Source of the DNA: Blautia sp.
Lineage (GTDB): Bacteria; Bacillota; Clostridia; Lachnospirales; Lachnospiraceae
Direction of reading: 5' to 3'
Length of the DNA stretch: 20,179 nucleotides
NCBI GenBank assembly: GCA_030841965.1
Contig: JAUUSJ010000074.1
Location: 1 to 20,179 of the forward strand
Shown: positions 8,401-15,187 of the stretch, one piece after another
Numbering within the stretch: position 1 is the first letter of the stretch
Layout of the letters: every line of letters begins with the position of its first letter
The notes under the pieces: model-generated
What the model was told of the DNA's origin: nothing
Database searches by the model: none
Seen by the model: the letters and a program-made list of their open reading frames with translations, nothing else
Translations under genes and position numbers: made by a program

Positions 8401-8441
8401 TGTATACATCAGATTATATAACAAAGTTTTTTCTATGTCAA
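8401..8441 (-). promoter_or_regulatory. Consensus sigma-A promoter of dctPQM with overlapping operator
   Basis: On the minus strand TTGACA (8436-8441) and TATAAT (8413-8418) are perfect consensus hexamers with an ideal 17-bp spacer. Four bases downstream of the -10 lies the palindrome TGTATACA (8401-8408), at the expected transcription start. A repressor bound there would block a very strong promoter. The same palindrome is found upstream of the dehydrogenase-uxaB-uxaA operon. Confidence 0.85.
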
Positions 8442-8533
8442 TTATATATATTTCATATATTTTTCACAGTTTTTTTGTGCACTTTTTAGTTTCCCTGTCC
8501 ATCAGCTTCTCCGAGTAATTTTTTCATAGCCAA

Positions 8534-8640
8534 AAAAAGAAACTGCCAGAAAATTAGAAGTTCCAATTAAATATCGTACGAAGTTTTTTCAAAAAACTCT
8601 ATATCTTATTTGGAAAATCTATCTTCCGACAGTCTCTTTT
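8534..8640 (-). terminator. Long hairpin terminator or small palindromic element after the S41 protease
   Basis: About 107 bp that folds back on itself almost completely. The arms pair from AAAAGAGACTG next to the S41 stop through to a central AGTTTTTT/AAAAAACT hairpin, with several small bulges. In the outer part, most differences between the arms are G-U pairs on the minus strand, i.e. in the S41 transcript. The structure ends with a run of seven U on that strand, so it would terminate the S41 mRNA. It is far longer than a normal intrinsic terminator (about 15 bp) and may be a MITE-like insertion reused as terminator. Confidence 0.7.
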
Positions 8641-9824
8641 TATTTTTCCTTTAATATCTCAATCGCTTTTTCAAGCTGATTATCTGTAGCATTCTCCTCC
8701 GTATCGGTAGAAGAATTCTCCTCCACTTTCTCTTGCTTCACCTCAATATCTGGTGCAATTCCTTTTTTATGAATATCATTTCCATTCGGAGTATAGTACT
8801 TTTCTACCGTCAATTTTACCGCCGACCCATCTCCGAGCGGATAAAATTTTTGTACAATTCCTTTTCCAAATGTATTCTCTCCGACAATCGTTCCTATCTT
8901 ATAATCCTTTATGACACCAGTCAAAATCTCCGCCGCACTCGCACTCTCTCCATTGACTAATACGACAACTGGCATATCAATTAACTTATCATCAGAAGAT
9001 TTATATTCATCGCCTTTTCCATTCTTATCCTTTGTGTACACAATCATCTTATCTTTTGGCAAGAAATAATCTGCGATATCTACTACCTCAGATAATAGAC
9101 CGCCTGGGTTATCTCTCAAATCAACGATAAGAGAGGTCGCTCCGTCCTCTTTTAACTTCTCGTATGCAGCCTTAAACTGTTCTGAGGAAACTTCAATAAA
9201 CTGAGATAATTGAATATATCCTATCTTATTATCTAGCATTTTGGATTCTACTGTTGTAATCTCAACCTCTCTCGTCGTGACCTCTATCTCCTTTTCTTTG
9301 CCGTCTCTTTGTATGACGAATTTGACCGTCACATTTTCCTTGCCCTTTATCTTGGAGATGAGAGTGTCTAATTCCATCCCATCCACAGATTCTCCGTTTA
9401 TTTTGAGTATAATATCTCCCTCTTGTATCCCCGCTTCTTTCGCCGGTCCGCCCTCGTAGGCATCTCCAAAGATAAACTCTCCTGTATTGGCATCCTTTGC
9501 AATCGTGACGCCAATTCCGACATAAGCCCCTGTATTCTCCTCGTTCAACTCATCATACTCCTCTTTCGTATAATAAGCGGAATACGGGTCTCCAAGTCCA
9601 GCCACATATCCCTTATATATATATTCCTCCAGCTGGTCCTCATCTATATCCTCTAAATAAGCAGTATCCACAATTTTCTCGATGACTCCAAGCTTTGTCT
9701 CTAACTTTATATATTTTCTCGTCAAAAATAAGACAAGAACAAGAAGAGCCATACAAACGATAAGCAAAAAAACAATAAGTTTTCTTCCCTTTTCTCGCTT
9801 TTTCGTCTCCATACTATATTCCAT
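8640..9824 (-). CDS. S41 family C-terminal processing peptidase (CtpA/CtpB-like)
   Basis: 394-aa membrane-anchored serine protease. A single N-terminal membrane segment (about 15-35) is followed by a helical region, a PDZ domain (about 95-180, with the carboxylate-binding loop near YVGIG) and the S41 catalytic domain (about 195-365). The catalytic serine is S296 in NGESASAAE and the general-base lysine is K321 in TFGKGIVQ; the 25-residue spacing matches Prc and CtpB. DLRDNPGG (235-242) is the usual structural motif. A short acidic tail ends the protein. Two in-frame ATGs (residues 1 and 5) compete: GGAAGG abuts the first and is about 12 nt from the second, so the start is uncertain. It probably trims extracytoplasmic proteins; its target is unknown. 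Confidence 0.92.
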   Translation of the reverse strand: MEYSMETKKREKGRKLIVFLLIVCMALLVLVLFLTRKYIKLETKLGVIEKIVDTAYLEDIDEDQLEEYIYKGYVAGLGDPYSAYYTKEEYDELNEENTGAYVGIGVTIAKDANTGEFIFGDAYEGGPAKEAGIQEGDIILKINGESVDGMELDTLISKIKGKENVTVKFVIQRDGKEKEIEVTTREVEITTVESKMLDNKIGYIQLSQFIEVSSEQFKAAYEKLKEDGATSLIVDLRDNPGGLLSEVVDIADYFLPKDKMIVYTKDKNGKGDEYKSSDDKLIDMPVVVLVNGESASAAEILTGVIKDYKIGTIVGENTFGKGIVQKFYPLGDGSAVKLTVEKYYTPNGNDIHKKGIAPDIEVKQEKVEENSSTDTEENATDNQLEKAIEILKEK

Positions 9825-9860
9825 CCTTCCATCATTAATTTCTACGCAACGATTCGCCTT

Positions 9861-9949
9861 CTATTCCTCCCTGATTATCATTCACTCGAAAGCTCCTTGA
9901 TTATCGTTTTCTCGAAAGAATAGGGAGGATAGCTCGTTCTATCCTCCCT
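9861..9949 (-). terminator. Terminator-like hairpin with a competing third arm, plus internal direct repeat
   Basis: A perfect 11-bp stem (AGGGAGGATAG, 9922-9932, with 9939-9949) lies between the cdaR-type gene and the S41 gene, followed on the minus strand by ATTCTTTC, a moderate tail. A third arm at 9861-9872 (CTATTCCTCCCT) can pair with 9922-9932 with one bulge, giving a mutually exclusive hairpin. The region between also holds two 26-bp direct repeats (9872-9897 and 9898-9923) that match at about 18 of their first 21 bases. Confidence 0.55.
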
Positions 9950-10007
9950 TTCTATACTAAAATATTTTTTATCATTATGCAACTCATAATATGTGAAACT
10001 TTTGTTA

Positions 10008-10035
10008 TCACAATCACCAGCTGTATTAATACTCC
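10008..10035 (-). repeat. 28-bp remnant of the 155-159 bp structured repeat
   Basis: On the minus strand this segment matches 24 of 28 bases of the repeat unit at 20013-20040, including 16 identical consecutive bases (CAGCTGGTGATTGTGA). One of the four mismatches agrees with the 17.2 kb copy instead. The stop codon of the CdaR-type regulator (10026-10028) lies inside it. No other part of the repeat is recognisable nearby. Confidence 0.5.
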
Positions 10036-11114
10036 ACTGTCTCGATATATTTCATGTATTTTACTACCATCAATGCAATCTTAAATGTAATCGCATCCTC
10101 AAATACTCTCAAATCTAAGTTTGTGCTCTTTTGGAGTTTATCCAAGCGGTAGACAAGTGTATTACGGTGAATATAGAGCTGTCTAGATGTCTCGGATACA
10201 TTCAGGCTATTCTCGAAGAATTTATTAATCGTCACTAATGTCTCATCATCAAACTCTTCTGGGGAACGTCCCTCAAATACTTCTTTGATAAACATCTTAC
10301 ATAGAGGCAATGGCAGTTGGTAAATCAGACGACCAATTCCAAGCTTATTATAGGCGACAACGCTTCGACCGCTGTAGAAAATCTTTCCTACATCGAGAGC
10401 CATCTTCGCCTCTTTATAGGACCTGGAAACTTCTTTAATCTCGTTGACCACTGTTCCGTATGCAACATGAACCTGTGTCATCGCCTCTGTATTTAGCATA
10501 TCCACAATAACCTGTGCTGTTTTATTGAGGTCATCTTGTGTCTCATTGCCTTTTAATTCTTTGACTAAAATAATATTCTTCTCATCCACTGCTGTGATGA
10601 AGTCCTTTGTCTTTGCAGAGAAAAGACTGCGCACTGTCTCAAGTGCATTATTATCCTTCTCATGCTTTGTCTCAATAATGTATACGACACGCTTTGCATC
10701 CGTCTCAATATGAAGCTTTTTTGCTCTATTATAAATATCAACAAGCAATAAATTATCCAATAATAAATTCTTAATGAAGTTATCCTTGTCGAATCTCTCT
10801 TTATAAGCCACCAAAAGATTTTGAATTTGGAAAGCAGCAATTTTACCAATCATATATACATCGTCTGTCTCACCCTTTACCAAAATAATATATTCCAGCT
10901 GATTCTCATCAAATACCTTAAAAAACTGATAGCCCTGAAGTACCTGACTATCTGCCGGGGATTGTGCAAAAACTAAAACTGCACTTTCATACTCCTCCAA
11001 GTCATCCAATGTAGATACAAGCGGCTTTCCCTCCGTATCCATAACGCAAAGGTCAATTCTTGTAATCGCCTTAATTCCATCAATCGTATCTTGTAAAATC
11101 TGGTTTGAAATCAT
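10026..11114 (-). CDS. CdaR/PucR-type transcriptional regulator
   Basis: 362 aa. The N-terminal region (about 1-110) resembles the sugar-diacid recognition domain (DTIDGIKAITRIDLCVMDTEGKPL). A central region (about 125-265) looks like the GGDEF-like domain of the CdaR/PucR family. The C-terminus (about 290-350) is the PucR helix-turn-helix, with NVSETSRQLYIHRNTLVYRL, a hallmark of the family. It starts 297 bp downstream of the UgpC-type ATPase gene in the same direction, with a terminator between. A GGAG site supports the ATG. CdaR regulators sense sugar diacids in E. coli. In this lineage the ligand is unknown, and a role in regulating carbohydrate uptake with the adjacent ATPase is only inference. 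Confidence 0.85.
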   Translation of the reverse strand: MISNQILQDTIDGIKAITRIDLCVMDTEGKPLVSTLDDLEEYESAVLVFAQSPADSQVLQGYQFFKVFDENQLEYIILVKGETDDVYMIGKIAAFQIQNLLVAYKERFDKDNFIKNLLLDNLLLVDIYNRAKKLHIETDAKRVVYIIETKHEKDNNALETVRSLFSAKTKDFITAVDEKNIILVKELKGNETQDDLNKTAQVIVDMLNTEAMTQVHVAYGTVVNEIKEVSRSYKEAKMALDVGKIFYSGRSVVAYNKLGIGRLIYQLPLPLCKMFIKEVFEGRSPEEFDDETLVTINKFFENSLNVSETSRQLYIHRNTLVYRLDKLQKSTNLDLRVFEDAITFKIALMVVKYMKYIETVEY

Positions 11115-11210
11115 CCTTTACTCACTCCTTCTCTGATTTTTATGAAAGTTCAAATATCCAAGCTTCAAGCAAAAAAGGATTAGAAGCTTTCATATGCATA
11201 AACTGGCAAG
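11115..11210 (-). promoter_or_regulatory. 5' leader of the CdaR-type gene with hairpin
   Basis: On the minus strand TATGAAAGCTTC (centred near 11190) can pair with GAACTTTCATA (near 11148) with one bulge, and the inner AATCC pairs with GGAT. This makes a hairpin about 15 nt upstream of the Shine-Dalgarno site. It may modulate translation or mRNA stability. I could not define a confident -35/-10 pair further upstream. Confidence 0.35.
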
Positions 11211-11301
11211 CAAAACTCACAGGGTGATGGAGAGCTCTGCTACATTAATTCTCTTTTTATGTCTTACCCTTTATTCTAAAGCATTTTATCATAAAAAGAA
11301 A

Positions 11302-11333
11302 GAGGAAATACATAAAAATTTATGCATTTCCTC
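11302..11333 (-). terminator. Rho-independent terminator of the UgpC-type ATPase gene
   Basis: A 13-bp stem (11302-11314 with 11321-11333) around a 6-nt loop. The single non-Watson-Crick pair is a G-U on the minus strand. It is followed on that strand by TTTCTTTTTATG. A plus-strand run ATAATTTTTT on the other side means it could work in both directions. It separates the ATPase gene from the CdaR-type gene. Confidence 0.75.
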
Positions 11334-11411
11334 ATAATTTTTTCATCTATAATCGGAAAACACCGATTCTATATCAACATTTTGACCACTCAGATAAGAA
11401 AATCTATCGAC

Positions 11412-12524
11412 TTAGTTAAAGATAGTCTCTTCTGTCTCTTTGTCAAATGCATGAATCTTTGTTAAGTCCATAGCAAATTTAACTTTGTCGCCAGGTCTAG
11501 CCTTTGTTCTAGGGTTTACTCTAGCTGTAAACTGGGAATCTCCGATATCGAAGTATAAGTTAGCCTCTGCACCGAGCATCTCGTATACTTTGATTGTTCC
11601 CTCGAAGAGACTGCCACTGAACTTCTCAAGTGAAATCTCATCATCATGAACATCCTCTGGACGAATACCGAGAACAACTGTCTTTCCAACATATCCACCG
11701 TCTACTAACTTCTTCGCTTTCTCAGCAGGAACTGTAATCTTATATCCAACTAAGTCAAATACTACGTTATTACCACTCTTCTCAACCTTAACATCTGCAA
11801 AGTTCATAGTAGGAGCTCCGATGAATCCAGCAACGAATAAGTTACCTGGTCTATCATATAAGTTCTGAGGGGAATCAATCTGCTGAACAACACCATCCTT
11901 CATAACTACGATTCTTGTTCCAAGTGTCATAGCCTCTGTCTGGTCATGTGTTACGTAGATAATTGTTGTTCCTAACTCCTGATGTAATCTAGAAATCTCG
12001 ATACGCATCTGTCCTCTTAACTTAGCATCCAAGTTTGATAAAGGCTCGTCCATTAAGAATACCTTTGGTTTACGAACGATAGCACGACCCATAGCAACAC
12101 GCTGTCTCTGTCCACCAGATAATGCCTTTGGTTTACGGTCTAATAAATTCTCAAGTCCTAAGATTCTAGCTGCCTCTTTTACCTGCTTGTCAATCTGGTC
12201 CTTTGGAACCTTTCTTAATTTTAATCCGAATGCCATATTGTCATATACAGACATATGTGGATACAAAGCGTAGTTCTGGAATACCATGGCGATGTCACGA
12301 TCTTTAGGCTCTACATCGTTTACCAATTTTCCATCAATTCTTAATTCACCCTTCGAAATCTCCTCAAGACCTGCTACCATACGTAATGTTGTAGATTTAC
12401 CACATCCTGATGGGCCTACGAAAATGATGAATTCTTTGTCTGCAATCTCTAAGTTAAAATCTTTTACTGCGTTAAATCCGTTTGGATATATTTTATAAAT
12501 ATGTTTCAATGATAAACTAGCCAT
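11412..12524 (-). CDS. ugpC: Sugar ABC transporter ATP-binding protein (UgpC/MsmK/MalK family)
   Basis: 370-aa ABC ATPase that energises carbohydrate importers. Motifs in order: Walker A GPSGCGKST (37-45), Q-loop Q83 in VFQNYALYPH, signature LSGGQRQR (135-142), Walker B VFLMDEP (155-161), D-loop SNLDAKL, and switch histidine H193. The C-terminal third (about 235-370) is the MalK-type TOBE/OB regulatory domain, including VVLGIRPEDV. There are no permease or binding-protein genes nearby. This is typical of the shared MsmK-type ATPase that serves several sugar ABC importers encoded elsewhere. An AAGGAGGAAAA site precedes the ATG. A single-gene transcription unit is likely, with a terminator at 11302-11333. 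Confidence 0.93.
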   Translation of the reverse strand: MASLSLKHIYKIYPNGFNAVKDFNLEIADKEFIIFVGPSGCGKSTTLRMVAGLEEISKGELRIDGKLVNDVEPKDRDIAMVFQNYALYPHMSVYDNMAFGLKLRKVPKDQIDKQVKEAARILGLENLLDRKPKALSGGQRQRVAMGRAIVRKPKVFLMDEPLSNLDAKLRGQMRIEISRLHQELGTTIIYVTHDQTEAMTLGTRIVVMKDGVVQQIDSPQNLYDRPGNLFVAGFIGAPTMNFADVKVEKSGNNVVFDLVGYKITVPAEKAKKLVDGGYVGKTVVLGIRPEDVHDDEISLEKFSGSLFEGTIKVYEMLGAEANLYFDIGDSQFTARVNPRTKARPGDKVKFAMDLTKIHAFDKETEETIFN

Positions 12525-12710
12525 TCTTTTTCCTCCTTGACCTTCTGTATATTATCCTTAATCACAATATATAATATACTCCTTTTTCTTTTTTCTGGCT
12601 ATTCTCAGATTAAACAAATAAATTTTTATAATTTTGTGACTTTTAAACATTGTATCTTTTTGTTCTATGCAATACTACCAGTTGACACCCATTTTTCTTT
12701 GCATCATGCT
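12525..12710. other. AT-rich upstream region of the UgpC-type gene
   Basis: Very AT-rich sequence between the ATPase start and the preceding terminator. It holds the AAGGAGG site and several TATA-like hexamers on the minus strand (for example TAATAT near 12550), but no clear -35 partner. The small open frames here look spurious. Confidence 0.4.
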
Positions 12711-12762
12711 AAAAAAAATCTCCAATGAAAGACATCAAATTGTCTTAAATTGGAGATTTTTA
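12711..12762 (-). terminator. Strong Rho-independent terminator after the LCP/TagA-like gene pair
   Basis: On the minus strand ATCTCCAAT and ATTGGAGAT form a stem with an inner AAGACA/TGTCTT stem-loop, followed by eight U. The complementary A/U flanks let it work in both directions. It lies about 95 bp past the stop of the TagA-like gene and upstream of the UgpC-type promoter region. Confidence 0.9.
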
Positions 12763-12855
12763 GCAATATTATATAATTTAAACCATCAAAAATTGTACTG
12801 TTTTTTCTATACAATTTGCATAATTTTAGCACAAAATTGGAATATTTTTTGTCAT

Positions 12856-13608
12856 CTATAACTCTTTTTTACTTTTTTCCTTTTTTTTCTGCTCTGCTTC
12901 TTTTAATCTCTTTTTAAAAATAGAATCTTGAGCTGTCGGAGAGATTATCTTTTTGCGCAAAAAGAATTGATAGACTCCTTCCAGATGTAATTTCTCAATT
13001 AACGCTGGTATCTTTTCTAATCTTCCATCAATTAAAATATCAATATCTTCCACACAGATTGCAAGCTTTGTATTAATACTTCTTCCATGCTCATCTAAAA
13101 ACTCTTTTAGCTCTAGAACTGGAAAAAAGAATAAAACTACATTTGGCACAACAGTATTGATATCATTCACTAAAAGTGCTTTATCCGCCGTGCTCACACC
13201 ACCCGATGTCTTCATATTCGGATAACTTTCTTTTAACATCTCTATCAAAAGTTCTACTTTTTCTTCTTCTTTTCCGACCACATAGAGAGAACTTTTTGTG
13301 CGGTCAAAACTCGCAAATAATTGATATAAATAGTGAAGCACATAGGGCAATTCTTCTCTTGATTTTTCTTCGCCGCTCATCGCTTCCTCTATATTTTGGT
13401 CTCCAGGTAAAACAAGATCCAAGCCTTCCAAAAATAGAGCAATTTCTTCCTCGTCCTGCGCTAAGATTGAAGTTTGCGTATTGACGAAATAAATTTTATT
13501 CAGTACAGAGTTATTTAGGTATGTTTTCGTCAGACTCATCGCCCGGTCAAGTCGCAAAGAATCAACTAAAGCTCCAAGAACTCTCTCTCTTTTTGCATTT
13601 TCCTCCAT
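12856..13608 (-). CDS. Degenerate WecG/TagA/CpsF-like protein (probable pseudoenzyme)
   Basis: 250-aa protein that would usually be called hypothetical. Its layout follows WecG/TagA/CpsF glycosyltransferases, which add ManNAc-type sugars to undecaprenyl-linked carriers. KIYFVNTQTSIL then DLVLP (64-68), YVVGKEEEKVELLIEMLKE (109-127), PNVVLFFFP (155-163) and DGRLEKIPALIEKLHLEGVYQF (194-215) line up in order with family blocks. The family LPDG motif reads LPGD (67-70), the GxGSPKQE loop is replaced by FFFPVLELKE, and the RAP motif before the last helices is KIP. Catalysis is therefore doubtful. The C-terminus is a Lys-rich tail. It lies 54 bp after the LCP-like gene, probably in one operon. The family call is from pattern recognition by eye and needs a profile search. 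Confidence 0.6.
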   Translation of the reverse strand: MEENAKRERVLGALVDSLRLDRAMSLTKTYLNNSVLNKIYFVNTQTSILAQDEEEIALFLEGLDLVLPGDQNIEEAMSGEEKSREELPYVLHYLYQLFASFDRTKSSLYVVGKEEEKVELLIEMLKESYPNMKTSGGVSTADKALLVNDINTVVPNVVLFFFPVLELKEFLDEHGRSINTKLAICVEDIDILIDGRLEKIPALIEKLHLEGVYQFFLRKKIISPTAQDSIFKKRLKEAEQKKKEKSKKEL

Positions 13609-13662
13609 TCTACCACTTGTTCCTTTCCTAATTGATTTTCATACATAGTGATATCTGAGAAA

Positions 13663-15114
13663 TTATTCTTCTTCCTCGTGGTCACTATTATTCCTTCCAA
13701 GTATAATTTGAATATCAACATCTGACTCCAACTCTCCAACTTGAATCTCTGCATCTGGCAAATACTTCTTGAGGTCTTCTCCCATTCCCTCCTCGGTCAC
13801 AATAATCAAGCCATCTTCTGGTGCCTCAGAACCGTAAGTACCAATATCTTTTATCGTAAATCCTTCTTTCTCTAATTTCTTCTTCCACTCAGCAGCAATT
13901 CCCTGAATATAAGCCCCATTTAAAATTTCAATATTCAATGTCTTGGAATCTTCGATATTCTTCTCCTCCTCAGTATCATCCTCGTTCTTTACTTCCTCCA
14001 TCATATTGGTCAGAGCAGAAGCCGCATTATCACTATTGATTGTATACTTATCATCATTTCTGCTACCTTTTACCGTATAAAAATGAATCTTTTCTTCACT
14101 TAAATCCAAAAAGTTATCAATATACTTTGTAATATCTCCTACATTTCCATTCGTACTCAGTAGTTGATAATAACTGCTCAGATAATCTAACATCTCCGCC
14201 CTCGTATGAATCTGCATTACCTGTCCCACATACTTCGTCAGATAATTACTTGCCGTCTTAATTCTTCCATTCTCATCTAGGGACTCCGTCTTCGTGCTGA
14301 TTGTCTTATTTGTATTATTGGTCGTCGTTGATGGGTCTGGTTCTGTATTTCTCGTACTCTTTTCTTCTTGCAGCTCTTTCTTCCTCTCATCCTTATCCAA
14401 AAAAGTTACAAGTCCTAGTGCCTTATATCCCCCTATCTTGACTATTCCTGGTCCTGCCGTAGCCACCTGGTGGTTCTTATCATAATAGGATAATTCGGTA
14501 TCCAACTCATACTCGATTGGGTCCACTAAATTAATCATAGAAATAAAATCATCAAAACTCAGCGTCTCATAGCTTGGAATATCTTCCTGAAAAATCTCCT
14601 CCATCGCTTTTACTGTCTGCTCATATTTTTCCACAGAACTTCCATAGTATGTTCCGATGTCAGTCAAATATATCTCGCTCTCAACAGAATCGTCAATGCT
14701 CGATAATTCCTTTTTCAAATCTTTTGATAAAGTCACTACCGCATCTGTAGGGAACATAATAATATTCACCTTATTTACATTTGTATTAAAATCTCTAAGA
14801 GCAATATAGTCCACCTCTGGTGTATCTGGGTCATCTAAAAATATGGCGCTCAATAGGTTATCGTTGACTATCTCGTCATCATACTCCACCTGACTATTCT
14901 TCTTTTGATATCTTAACCCATATATAAAACGCACAGAAGTATACGTAATCATACTTGTTAATACAAGAAGAAAAAGAAGGATTAATATTGGCACTAATTT
15001 ACTAAGAACACTTTTTTCTTCTGGCTTTTTGCTTTCTTTTTGCTCTGTTTCCTTATGGTTTTTCACTATTCTTCTTCCTTTCCCTACAGTTTTCATTCCG
15101 TTTAAGTATAGCAA
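13663..15114 (-). CDS. LCP-like protein with C-terminal LytR_C domain, LCP active site degenerate
   Basis: 483 aa: a basic N-terminal tail, one membrane segment (about 39-62), an extracellular LCP-like region (about 102-240), an Asn/Thr-rich linker (255-280), a second region, and a LytR_C domain (392-474, LNIEILNGAYIQGIAAE to DIQIILG). LCP enzymes transfer teichoic acids or capsule to peptidoglycan. Here the LCP block order is kept (DYIALRDFN, FPTDAVV, YYGSSVEKYEQTVKAMEEIF, GYKALGLVTFLD), but the phosphate-binding arginine of PRD is T123 and the later YVRxR arginines are T237 and L239. The position-1 codon is TTG with AGGGG 6 nt upstream. ATG at residue 7 has a weak ribosome site, and GTG at residue 17 has a plausible one, so the start is uncertain. 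It is divergent from the SDR gene. Confidence 0.75.
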   Translation of the reverse strand: MLYLNGMKTVGKGRRIVKNHKETEQKESKKPEEKSVLSKLVPILILLFLLVLTSMITYTSVRFIYGLRYQKKNSQVEYDDEIVNDNLLSAIFLDDPDTPEVDYIALRDFNTNVNKVNIIMFPTDAVVTLSKDLKKELSSIDDSVESEIYLTDIGTYYGSSVEKYEQTVKAMEEIFQEDIPSYETLSFDDFISMINLVDPIEYELDTELSYYDKNHQVATAGPGIVKIGGYKALGLVTFLDKDERKKELQEEKSTRNTEPDPSTTTNNTNKTISTKTESLDENGRIKTASNYLTKYVGQVMQIHTRAEMLDYLSSYYQLLSTNGNVGDITKYIDNFLDLSEEKIHFYTVKGSRNDDKYTINSDNAASALTNMMEEVKNEDDTEEEKNIEDSKTLNIEILNGAYIQGIAAEWKKKLEKEGFTIKDIGTYGSEAPEDGLIIVTEEGMGEDLKKYLPDAEIQVGELESDVDIQIILGRNNSDHEEEE

Positions 15115-15124
15115 ACATATCCCC

Positions 15125-15153
15125 TTATTTCAAGTTTTGTTTTATGCTATAAT
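15125..15153 (+). promoter_or_regulatory. Promoter of the SDR gene
   Basis: A perfect -10 TATAAT (15148-15153) is preceded by TGC, giving an extended -10. With 17 bp spacing the -35 is the weak TTATTT (15125-15130). It lies 34 bp upstream of the start codon in the 73-bp divergent gap shared with the LCP-like gene, so the two promoters must be back to back or overlap. Confidence 0.65.
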
Positions 15154-15187
15154 GAAAGAATAAATAAAAAACGAAAGGATTTCATTT

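Noticed and set aside
9885..9900. GAAAGCTCC near 9.89 kb as another remnant of the structured repeat
   Set aside because: Only 9 bp match and the neighbouring bases do not follow the repeat; the same holds for AGCTTTCAT near 1.03 kb and 11.19 kb.
12537..12861. Two overlapping plus-strand open frames of about 63 codons
   Set aside because: Composition is that of AT-rich intergenic DNA, there is no convincing ribosome site, and they run through the terminator hairpin and promoter region of minus-strand genes.
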